From: Ignavibacteriales bacterium
GTDB lineage: Bacteria > Bacteroidota > Ignavibacteria > Ignavibacteriales > Ignavibacteriaceae
Assembly: GCA_020061995.1 (NCBI GenBank)
Contig: JAGUXE010000038.1
Coordinates: 1 to 5,640, forward strand
DNA: 5,640 bases
Reading direction: 5' to 3'
Shown piece by piece: positions 1 to 5,640 of the stretch. The notes below the pieces were generated by a model. That model searched no databases. It worked only from the letters and a program-made list of their open reading frames with translations, and had not been told where the DNA came from. Position numbers and translations under genes: made by a program. Position 1 is the stretch's first letter, and each line of letters begins with the position of its first letter.

Positions 1-185
1 AAATAATTGGATGTACTTTTGCAGAAACATTTGAATTTCAAGATACCTCTTCCGTTCCTATTAAAAGCTCAGTAGTATTGTTAAATATTAAAAAGGGAGG
101 TTTACCTAACCGTGAAAAAAATAAGGTGAAAAAATGGGTTGAGACGAGATTAAAATCTGAAAATGTCAAAACAATTTTTGAATAA
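1..185 (+). CDS. C-terminal end of an unidentified protein (5' end outside window)
   Basis: Reading in the frame that starts at base 3 gives 60 uninterrupted codons ending in TAA at 183-185. The start codon lies before the window. The visible tail is mixed hydrophobic and charged. It has a short beta-like stretch (SSVVLLNIKKGG) and then a basic segment that looks helical (KVKKWVETRLKSENVKTIFE). It shows no membrane segment and no catalytic motif. The ending with W, then V/L, then RL loosely recalls the C-terminus of DUF389-type membrane proteins, but this is from memory and too weak for a name. The gene converges on purB, leaving 91 bases between the two stop codons. In sequence this AT-rich, sixty sense codons in a row would arise by chance only rarely, so I take it as a real gene end of unknown function. 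Confidence 0.7.
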   Translation, partial: IIGCTFAETFEFQDTSSVPIKSSVVLLNIKKGGLPNREKNKVKKWVETRLKSENVKTIFE

Positions 186-189
186 AGTA

Positions 190-211
190 TTATTCTTATT
201 GAAAAGAATAA
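190..211. terminator. AT-rich inverted repeat between convergent genes, possible weak bidirectional terminator
   Basis: TTATTCTT at 190-197 is the perfect reverse complement of AAGAATAA at 204-211, leaving a six-base loop. It begins five bases after the upstream stop codon. A competing pairing uses ATTCTTA (192-198) with TAAGAAT (213-219). The stem has few G-C pairs and no clear T tract follows on either strand, so it is not a textbook intrinsic terminator. Its place between convergent stop codons is the main support. Nothing else recognisable lies in 186-276. Confidence 0.3.
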
Positions 212-276
212 GTAAGAATCATCGAAAACGATAAAGGAATAACAAATATTATCTCAAATCTGTAGCGCTTCTTGTT

Positions 277-1578
277 CTAGTTCAAAAAAATAGTTCTGTT
301 AAAAATATAATCAATATTTTGAAGCATTTTTGAATTGTCAAATATTTCAGAAAGAATGTCTTTGTTAATGAAATTTAGAATTTCTTTTTGGGATATCAAT
401 TCATCAAGCAAATTTTTTGACTTATCTGCCCAAACATTCATAGCTGAATTCTGAACGATTTTATAAGCCTCCTCACGTGAGGCGCCTGCTTCTGTAATTT
501 TTAATAATACTTTTTGTGAGAAAATTAGTCCTCTTGTTTTATTTAAATTATCAATCATATTTTCAGGATAAACGAGTAAATTATCTATTAGTGAGATTGA
601 CTTTGAAATCATATAATCAAGTATGATGGTACTATCTGGAATAATTACTCGTTCGACAGAGGAGTGACTTATATCTCGTTCGTGCCATAGACTTATATTC
701 TCAAGTGCTGCGATTGAATTACTCCTTAACAATCTTGCCATTCCGGCAATCCTTTCACAAATAATCGGATTGCGTTTGTGAGGCATTGCAGAACTTCCTT
801 TTTGTCCCTTCGAAAAAAACTCTTCAACTTCTAGAACTTCGGTTTTTTGAAGGTGCCGAATTTCAGTTGCAATTTTTTCTAAAGTAGCTCCAATAATTGC
901 GATAGTTGATAGATATTCAGCATGTCTATCGCGTTGAATTACTTGTGTTGAAATCGGTGCAGGTTGAAGTCCCATTTTTTGACAAACATATTCCTCAATT
1001 TTCGGTGATAGATGATCAAATGTTCCAACTGCTCCAGATATTTGTCCAACAGATATTGTTTGAACTGCTTTTTCCATTCTCTCAATATTTCTTTTTGTCT
1101 CTTCAAACCAAAGTGCAAATTTTAATCCCATTGTAGTTGGTTCGGCATGTATTCCATGAGTACGACCAATGCAGATTGTATTCTTATGTTCTATTGCTCG
1201 TTTTTTAAGAGATTCTTTTAGCAGATTCAATCCTTTCAAGATAAGTTCACCTGCGGTTTTCATTTGATAAGAAAGGGTAGTATCAAGAATATCAGATGAA
1301 GTCATTCCGTAATGGATATGTCGAGATTCAGGACCCACATATTCAGCTACATTTGTCAAAAATGCAATTACATCATGTTGAGTTGTCTCTTCAATTCTGA
1401 GAATCTTTTCGACATCAAATTTGGCTTTTGATTTAATTACATCGACATCTTCTTCAGGAATAAATCCATAGTGTGCACGTGCTTCACATGCAAGAATTTC
1501 GATTTTTAACCATGTTGAATATTTAAATTCGTCTTGCCAAATAAATCCCATTTCCGGACGTGTATATCGTTCGATCAT
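277..1578 (-). CDS. purB: Adenylosuccinate lyase (PurB)
   Basis: A cytoplasmic homotetrameric enzyme of the fumarase/aspartase superfamily. It releases fumarate at two steps of purine synthesis: SAICAR to AICAR, and adenylosuccinate to AMP. The 433-residue protein is full length, close to the Bacillus subtilis enzyme (about 430). Visible motifs are TTQHDV (65-70, His68), SRHIHYGMTSSD (85-96, His89 with the TSSD substrate loop), GRTHGIHAEPTT (138-149, His141, the general acid) and the superfamily signature GSSAMPHKRNP (261-271) with the catalytic Ser262/Ser263 loop and Lys267. The three His positions match the B. subtilis numbering as I recall it, which supports both the start codon and the absence of insertions. 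WHERDISHSS (298-307) is also typical of the family. The gene starts with ATG inside the stop codon of the upstream protease gene (ATGA overlap) and ends with TAG. No key residue is missing. I consider the identity essentially certain. Confidence 0.97.
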   Translation of the reverse strand: MIERYTRPEMGFIWQDEFKYSTWLKIEILACEARAHYGFIPEEDVDVIKSKAKFDVEKILRIEETTQHDVIAFLTNVAEYVGPESRHIHYGMTSSDILDTTLSYQMKTAGELILKGLNLLKESLKKRAIEHKNTICIGRTHGIHAEPTTMGLKFALWFEETKRNIERMEKAVQTISVGQISGAVGTFDHLSPKIEEYVCQKMGLQPAPISTQVIQRDRHAEYLSTIAIIGATLEKIATEIRHLQKTEVLEVEEFFSKGQKGSSAMPHKRNPIICERIAGMARLLRSNSIAALENISLWHERDISHSSVERVIIPDSTIILDYMISKSISLIDNLLVYPENMIDNLNKTRGLIFSQKVLLKITEAGASREEAYKIVQNSAMNVWADKSKNLLDELISQKEILNFINKDILSEIFDNSKMLQNIDYIFNRTIFLN

Positions 1579-1590
1579 GATCTTCTATCC
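1575..1590 (-). promoter_or_regulatory. ATGA stop-start overlap and weak RBS coupling htrA to purB
   Basis: On the minus strand the purB ATG (1578-1576) overlaps the TGA stop of the protease gene (1577-1575). The only purine-rich element upstream is AGAAGA (1586-1581), two bases from the ATG and too close for a good Shine-Dalgarno site, with GGA a few bases further up. This arrangement suggests that purB is translated largely by ribosomes finishing the protease gene. Confidence 0.6.
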
Positions 1591-2741
1591 AATTTTAAGT
1601 TTCGTGAAATCTCTTTATTATTTCGTACCAGCTTCAGAGTGATGGTTTGATTAGTCCTAAACTCTTGAAGCACCCCGATAAGGGTTTGTTCATTATTTAT
1701 TTTATAATCATCAATTTGTACAATTATATCTCCTGATTCTAATCCTGCTTTAGCTGCAGGTGAAGCATTCTCAACACGGGTAATAATAACACCTTTTGTA
1801 GTTTCTAACTTGAAGTACTTTGAAATAGCTTCATCAATATTTTGAACTCGAATACCTGTATAAAAATCTCGTTCAATTTTACCATTTTCCTTTAATTCAT
1901 CAACGATACTTTTCACTTTATTGATCGGTATTGCAAAACCAAGTCCGACACTTCCTTGACCGCTACCGGGAGAAATAATAAGTGTATTCATACCGATTAC
2001 TTCACCGACACTATTTACAAGAGGTCCACCACTATTACCGCCATTAATAGCCGCATCAGTTTGAATCATATTTAAATAGTATCGATTATTGACTGGATCA
2101 AGGTTCATTCCAAGTGCACTAATAACTCCGACGGTGACAGTTGGTTTATCATTAAGATCAAATAATCCAAAGGGATTTCCTAAAGCAATTGCCCATTCAC
2201 CAATTAATATTTCATTTGAGTTTCCAAGCAATATATATGGAAGACTATCCTCATCAATTTTCAATAAACAAATATCAGAAACCGGATCGGAGCCGATAAC
2301 CTTTGCATTAAAATGTTTTCCGTTTGTTAATGTAATTACTACTTCAACTGCATTTCCGGCAACATGATCATTCGTGAGGATATAGCCATCGGAAGAAATA
2401 ATAAAACCCGAACCGAGACTTTTCACTTTTCTGGTTTGGGTTCTGTCACCACCAAAAAACTGTCTAAAAAAAGGATCATCAAAAAATGGACTGAAAAATG
2501 GATCTCGATATTGCCTTATTTCAGTAACGTTAATTCCTACTACTGCGGGACTAATTTTCGATACAGTTTCTGTAATGACAGTCCGCCTTGTTTCAGTTAT
2601 TTTATTGTTCGCTGAGATATTTTGTGTAGATGCCGATTCATAATAAATTTTTTCGGTACCGTTTCTGGAAATAATAAATATGGCGGTTCCAGATATAAAT
2701 AATATGAGAAAAATGCGTATAAGATTAATTCTGTTATTCAT
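1575..2741 (-). CDS. htrA: Membrane-anchored HtrA/DegP-family serine protease with one PDZ domain
   Basis: A 388-residue S1C-family protease that degrades or remodels misfolded envelope proteins in the periplasm. A short basic N-terminus (R4, R9) precedes one hydrophobic segment (about 8-25) with no convincing cleavage site, so it is probably a signal anchor. A polar linker (26-60) leads to the protease domain (about 61-285). The triad is His126 (TNDHVAG), Asp156 (SDICLLKI) and Ser237 (GGNSGGP), with ALGNPFG at 186-192 and GLGFAIP at 266-272. A single PDZ domain covers about 293-380 and includes GVIITRVENASPAAKAGL (317-334) and SGDIIVQID (336-344). One PDZ plus an anchor resembles DegS more than two-PDZ DegP, but this layout is also common among general Deg proteases, so a sigma-factor-releasing role cannot be assumed. 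The regulatory loop at 80-98 is very rich in Phe. The gene is first in an operon with purB and starts at ATG 2741. The leader AGG at about 9 bases is a weak RBS. Confidence 0.93.
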   Translation of the reverse strand: MNNRINLIRIFLILFISGTAIFIISRNGTEKIYYESASTQNISANNKITETRRTVITETVSKISPAVVGINVTEIRQYRDPFFSPFFDDPFFRQFFGGDRTQTRKVKSLGSGFIISSDGYILTNDHVAGNAVEVVITLTNGKHFNAKVIGSDPVSDICLLKIDEDSLPYILLGNSNEILIGEWAIALGNPFGLFDLNDKPTVTVGVISALGMNLDPVNNRYYLNMIQTDAAINGGNSGGPLVNSVGEVIGMNTLIISPGSGQGSVGLGFAIPINKVKSIVDELKENGKIERDFYTGIRVQNIDEAISKYFKLETTKGVIITRVENASPAAKAGLESGDIIVQIDDYKINNEQTLIGVLQEFRTNQTITLKLVRNNKEISRNLKLDRRS

Positions 2742-2809
2742 GGAAATACCTATATATCTTTTAATATTTGTTTGTTTAGGAAAAATTCGTTCGACAATTA
2801 CTAATTGGA

Positions 2810-2850
2810 CAAATATAGAACAAATGAAGTTTATTTGTAGTTCAAATATA
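2810..2850 (-). promoter_or_regulatory. Candidate promoter boxes for the htrA-purB operon (two TATATTTG copies)
   Basis: The minus strand carries TATATTTG twice, at 2850-2843 and 2817-2810. Both fit the Bacteroidota -7 consensus TAnnTTTG, and the copies are 33 bases apart, in the gap upstream of the protease start at 2741. The nearer copy would give an untranslated leader of about 60 bases. A TTG (2844-2842, inside the distal box) lies 24-25 bases upstream of the proximal box, a little far for the -33 element. The region is AT-rich, so chance matches are plausible, and the call depends on the organism belonging to this group. Confidence 0.3.
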
Positions 2851-2989
2851 AAAAAATATTTATTTATGAGTTTAACCGAGTTATAAGCTATTAGATCAAA
2901 TGTGTTTTTTTTGCAAAGTCTTTGGTCGAAAAATCATCATTTAATACCAATGCAGTTCAAAATAAAAACGTTAAGAATCCCACTAATTT

Positions 2990-3015
2990 TATCTTTGTCT
3001 CATTTTCACTATAAT
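2990..3015 (+). promoter_or_regulatory. Candidate promoter for the potassium channel gene
   Basis: Two candidate boxes sit just upstream of the ATG at 3040. One is TATCTTTG at 2990-2997, which fits TAnnTTTG. The other is a perfect TATAAT at 3010-3015, continuing as TATAATTG. Neither has a good -35/-33 partner at the usual spacing. Either would leave a short leader of roughly 20-40 bases and would place the start of transcription downstream of the alternative GTG start at 2902. The rest of the 298-base divergent region (2742-3039) shows no ORF or RNA structure I recognise. Confidence 0.3.
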
Positions 3016-3039
3016 TGTAACATCAAAGAAAAGAAAAAA

Positions 3040-4734
3040 ATGAAATTTCTTCCTTCAGTTATTACATATTTTATACAAAGTAGAAGTACCGTTCAGAATA
3101 TCAAATTATTGATGAAATTTCTGATGGTGCTTCTTTTTATGAATCTGGCATTTAGTATTTTGTTTCACTACATAATGGAATTGGAAAATCAAACGTTTAG
3201 TTGGTTGACCGGCTTGTATTGGACTTTAACTGTAATGACAACATTAGGGTTTGGAGACATTACTTTCACTTCAGATTTAGGAAGATTATTTTCTATTATT
3301 GTGCTTCTTTCGGGAGTACTTTTTTTACTAGTTTTATTACCATTTACGTTTATTCAGTTCTTCTATGCCCCTTGGATTGATGCACAATCTAAAAGTAGAA
3401 CACCGAGAGAATTACCCCCTGGAACAAAAAATCATGTAATAATAACGAACTTTGATCCACTGAGTGCAGCTCTAATTGAGAAACTAAATTTTTTTGATAC
3501 AGATTATGTTATTCTTGTTGAGGATATCGCTACAGCTGTTGATTTGTACGATAAAGGTTACAAAGTTGCAATAGGAAATTTAGATGATCCGGAGACATAT
3601 AAAAAACTAAGAATAGACAGTGCGGCAATGGTACTTGCAGTAGGTAGTGATGAATTAAATACAAATATCTCTTTTACAGTAAGAGAACTAAGTGAAACAG
3701 TTCCAATCGTCTCTACAATTAATTCGGATGCTTCAGATGATATTTTGCATCTGGCCGGAAGTACACATGTATTTCAATTTCATAAAATACTGGGAAGAGC
3801 CTTAGCAAGAAGAACAGTAGGTAGTGATGCCCGTGCTAATATAATTGTAAATACAAATGGAATTATAATTGCCGAAGCACCCGTAACCGGAACTCCCCTG
3901 GTTGGAAAGAGCATTAAAAATTGTGGTTTACGTGAGACTACCGGAGTAAATATTATAGGAATATGGGAACGTGGTTCATTTGAGAATGTAACAACTGATT
4001 CAATCATTTCTAAAAACTCTGTTTTAGTTCTTGCGGGTACTGATGAGATGTTTTCATTGTATGACGAATTATTTTGTATTTATCATCCTTCCACATCACC
4101 GGTAATTATAATAGGTAAGGGAAGAGTTGGAACAGCAACTGCCACTACACTTGAAGAAAAAGGAATTGAATACGTTATAATTGAGAAAAACCCTTTGATA
4201 GCAGGGAATGATCCGAAAGTAATTGTTGGAGATGTTGCTGATCTTTCTGTACTTCAAAAAGCCGGTATTTATGAGACGGGATCAATAATAGTTACAACAA
4301 AAAATGATGCGACAAATATTTATTTGACAATTTATTGTAGAAGGTTAAGACCCGATGTTCAGATTATCAGCCGTTCGACATCTGCTCGAAACATTTCTAC
4401 TTTGCATCGTGCCGGAGCTGATCTTGTATTATCCTATGATTCACTTGGAGCAAATACAATCTATAATCTACTTCAAAAAGATGAAGTTATGATGGTAACT
4501 GAAGGACTTGATTTATTCAAAATGAAAGTTCCTGCATCTTTAGTAGGAAAATCATTGATTGAATCAGAGATAAGAGCTAAAACGAATTGCACTGTGGTAG
4601 CTATCGGAACGGAAGGGAAGTATGAAGTTAATCCAAATCCAAAAATCCCATTAAATTATGGAGATGAAATATTGCTAATTGGAACTGTCGATTCCGAAAA
4701 AAGATTTATTAAGTACTTTAATTCTAATGTGTAA
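3040..4734 (+). CDS. Two-transmembrane potassium channel with tandem RCK (TrkA-N/TrkA-C) domains
   Basis: An inner-membrane ligand-gated K+ channel of the MthK/GsuK type, 564 residues. TM1 is about 27-46. The pore helix runs into the selectivity filter TTLGFGD (67-73), and TM2 is about 82-108 with Gly92 at the classic hinge spacing. A linker (about 110-129) leads to RCK1: a TrkA-N lobe (131-255) and a TrkA-C domain (about 266-345). RCK2 follows, with a TrkA-N lobe (354-480) and a second TrkA-C (about 486-556). RCK2 keeps the Rossmann motif GKGRVG (359-364) and an acidic residue at the end of beta 2 (Glu382), typical of NAD(H)/ADP-type binding. RCK1 has NFDPLS (137-142) instead. By family knowledge, four such chains would form a gating ring of eight RCK units. 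I chose ATG 3040 because it follows an A-rich leader and starts a normal short slide helix. A GTG at 2902 would add 46 residues resembling nothing in the family. The gene stands alone, divergent from htrA. Confidence 0.93.
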   Translation: MKFLPSVITYFIQSRSTVQNIKLLMKFLMVLLFMNLAFSILFHYIMELENQTFSWLTGLYWTLTVMTTLGFGDITFTSDLGRLFSIIVLLSGVLFLLVLLPFTFIQFFYAPWIDAQSKSRTPRELPPGTKNHVIITNFDPLSAALIEKLNFFDTDYVILVEDIATAVDLYDKGYKVAIGNLDDPETYKKLRIDSAAMVLAVGSDELNTNISFTVRELSETVPIVSTINSDASDDILHLAGSTHVFQFHKILGRALARRTVGSDARANIIVNTNGIIIAEAPVTGTPLVGKSIKNCGLRETTGVNIIGIWERGSFENVTTDSIISKNSVLVLAGTDEMFSLYDELFCIYHPSTSPVIIIGKGRVGTATATTLEEKGIEYVIIEKNPLIAGNDPKVIVGDVADLSVLQKAGIYETGSIIVTTKNDATNIYLTIYCRRLRPDVQIISRSTSARNISTLHRAGADLVLSYDSLGANTIYNLLQKDEVMMVTEGLDLFKMKVPASLVGKSLIESEIRAKTNCTVVAIGTEGKYEVNPNPKIPLNYGDEILLIGTVDSEKRFIKYFNSNV

Positions 4735-4770
4735 GGAGTTAAAACTACCGGAATGAACATTTACCAATAA

Positions 4771-4796
4771 AGAATAAAAAATATTGTAATTATTCT
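4771..4796. terminator. AT-rich inverted repeat between convergent genes, possible weak terminator
   Basis: AGAATAA at 4771-4777 is the perfect reverse complement of TTATTCT at 4790-4796, leaving a 12-base AT-rich loop. It lies between the channel stop (4734) and the stop of the minus-strand gene (4792-4790), which it overlaps. CTTTT follows on the plus strand. With only one G-C pair per arm the hairpin would be weak, so this is a positional call. The same heptamer pair occurs in the other convergent gap. Confidence 0.25.
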
Positions 4797-5464
4797 CTTT
4801 TAATTTCATTTAATTCAAATTCAATTGTTCGATATCCCAATACATCTCTGAGTAAACCCATCACCCCACCACCATCAATTATTATTTTTGCTTTTATTAA
4901 ACCAAGATCTTCCGAATACCATTCAGTAACTATATTTTTTGCGCCGGAAGCTGATTCAACAATTGTTTCTATCTTAATTGCTTCAAGTTTTCCCGCCTCT
5001 GTAATAACAAATTCTTTGCAAAAAGCTTTCCCAATAATTTTCACTTTATTCGATTCGCCATTCGAAAATTCTTTACCTTCCCATTCCCACTTTGTGCCCG
5101 GTAGCAAAGGAAGCGGAAATCTTAATAAGGGTTTGTTATAAGTTACAGTTGCTTCTTTTGTAAAGAATAAAAATATCTTAAAGTATTGATAAGTTTCTAT
5201 TGAATAAACACCGTCATCTTTTATCAGCAGCGTCTGCTTGTATTGAAAATTGTCTCCCTTACTCAGACTAATAATATAATCTCCTTCCTGAAAACACTTT
5301 GAGATACTTTCGCCAAATGATGATTTGTAAATCAATATTACTCCGTTATTAACTGGAAAGTAGATGTTTGGGAACTGATTTGATTTCATTCTTTCTGATG
5401 AAACATTGTTAATAGTTGCAAACATGATGATACCACAAACAATTAAAATGGATTTGTTTTTCAT
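4790..5464 (-). CDS. Secreted protein of unknown function, probably a beta-rich periplasmic protein
   Basis: A 224-residue protein with an N-terminal signal peptide: basic MKNK, a hydrophobic core at 5-17, and a polar end near NNVSS (19-23). Cys10 sits inside the hydrophobic core and is not in a good lipobox, so cleavage by signal peptidase I is likelier than lipidation. The mature part alternates polar and hydrophobic residues, as in a beta sandwich. It begins with FPNIYFPVNNGVILIY (31-46) and later has PLPLLPGTKWEWEG (117-130) and EWYSEDLGLIKAKI (181-194). 'Y-F-P-x-x-x-G ... Y' near the start and 'W-Y-x-x-x-x-G-L-I/V' near the end are patterns I associate with secreted DUF3108- or TapB-like proteins of Ignavibacteria and relatives, an impression I cannot test. 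The mature chain has exactly two cysteines (57 and 149), which could form a disulfide. No catalytic motif is visible. The gene starts at ATG 5464 with no clear Shine-Dalgarno site, converges on the channel gene, and appears to be a single-gene unit. Confidence 0.85.
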   Translation of the reverse strand: MKNKSILIVCGIIMFATINNVSSERMKSNQFPNIYFPVNNGVILIYKSSFGESISKCFQEGDYIISLSKGDNFQYKQTLLIKDDGVYSIETYQYFKIFLFFTKEATVTYNKPLLRFPLPLLPGTKWEWEGKEFSNGESNKVKIIGKAFCKEFVITEAGKLEAIKIETIVESASGAKNIVTEWYSEDLGLIKAKIIIDGGGVMGLLRDVLGYRTIEFELNEIKRE

Positions 5465-5572
5465 ACAGTACGATTTCTTAAAAAGTATTTGTTGTGCTTA
5501 ATTCTATTCACTGCTAGAGGCAAGAATATATTGGCTTTTTTTGTGATCATAATCAGAATAACTCTCTAAATA

Positions 5573-5640
5573 ATGTTTAAATATATTAATAAACGCTCAA
5601 AAAATAACTCGCTACTATTTCAGTCGGATAAGGTTAATCT
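5573..5640 (+). CDS. Possible start of a divergent gene running off the window (weak)
   Basis: An ATG at 5573-5575 opens a frame with no stop for 22 codons, to the end of the window. The peptide (MFKYINKRSKNNSLLFQ, then SDKVN) is basic and has no recognisable motif. It lies 108 bases from, and divergent to, the start of the secreted-protein gene, which is a plausible arrangement. There is no Shine-Dalgarno site, and in DNA this AT-rich an open run of this length arises by chance fairly often. I list it only so it can be checked against the flanking sequence. The rest of 5465-5640 holds nothing I recognise. Confidence 0.2.
   Translation, partial: MFKYINKRSKNNSLLFQSDKVN

Noticed and set aside
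221..234. Small hairpin ATCG-AAAA-CGAT in the first convergent gap
   Set aside because: The four-base-pair stem has no following T tract and is too small to call a terminator or RNA element.
906..1136. 76-codon open frame on the plus strand
   Set aside because: It lies wholly inside purB on the opposite strand, in a region of well-conserved enzyme sequence, and its peptide has no recognisable feature. It is a shadow.
2089..2615. Two plus-strand open frames (2089-2367 and 2364-2615), nominally overlapping by four bases
   Set aside because: Both are antisense to the HtrA protease domain, including its catalytic motifs. Their apparent coupling is an accident of the real gene's codons.
2680..2886. 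68-codon plus-strand open frame crossing the htrA start into the intergenic region
   Set aside because: It starts within the antisense of the htrA signal-anchor codons, which makes it look hydrophobic, and it lacks an RBS. The AT-rich remainder explains the open frame.
3780..4007. 75-codon minus-strand open frame
   Set aside because: It is antisense to the TrkA-C1 region of the channel and has no independent support.
4733..4770. AAGGAG (4733-4738) at the channel stop codon, followed by a short ATG frame at 4753
   Set aside because: The frame is only five codons (MNIYQ) and the spacing of 14 bases is too long. The purine run is most likely coincidental and overlaps the stop codon.
5541..5552. 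Partly palindromic TTGTGATCATAA resembling a CRP/FNR-type half site
   Set aside because: Only one half matches TGTGA, the spacing of a full site is absent, and such matches are expected in AT-rich DNA.
5465..5640. Search for a minus-strand gene upstream of the secreted-protein gene, and for a tRNA
   Set aside because: All three minus-strand frames from the window edge stop within eight codons, and no cloverleaf or T-loop sequence is visible.

Overview
The window is an AT-rich stretch (roughly one third G+C by eye) of an ordinary bacterial chromosome. It has no mobile-element, CRISPR, rRNA or tRNA signature that I can see. The gene style suggests a low-GC member of the Bacteroidota/Chlorobiota/Ignavibacteriota group: weak or absent Shine-Dalgarno sites, A-rich leaders, a Phe-rich HtrA protease, a secreted 'YFPVxxG'-type protein, and several TAnnTTTG-like boxes in the divergent promoter region. 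This placement is inference from style, not proof.

Layout. Positions 1-185 hold the last 60 codons of a plus-strand gene that begins outside the window. A 91-base convergent gap follows. Next is a minus-strand pair read right to left: a membrane-anchored HtrA-family serine protease (1575-2741), then purB, adenylosuccinate lyase (277-1578). The two genes overlap by four bases (ATGA) and so look like one translationally coupled operon. A 298-base divergent intergenic region (2742-3039) probably carries the promoters for the protease operon and for the plus-strand gene at 3040-4734. That gene encodes a two-transmembrane potassium channel with two tandem RCK (TrkA-N/TrkA-C) modules. A 55-base convergent gap separates it from a minus-strand gene for a secreted protein of unknown function (4790-5464). 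The last 176 bases are AT-rich and largely empty, except for a weak possible gene start at 5573.

How the genes relate. PurB is housekeeping purine synthesis, HtrA is envelope protein quality control, and the channel is a ligand-gated K+ pathway that probably senses a nucleotide through its second RCK module. Apart from the htrA-purB coupling, nothing ties the genes into one pathway. I did not find a convincing undescribed system. The most interesting points are the asymmetry of the two RCK nucleotide sites, the htrA-purB overlap, and the unassigned secreted protein.
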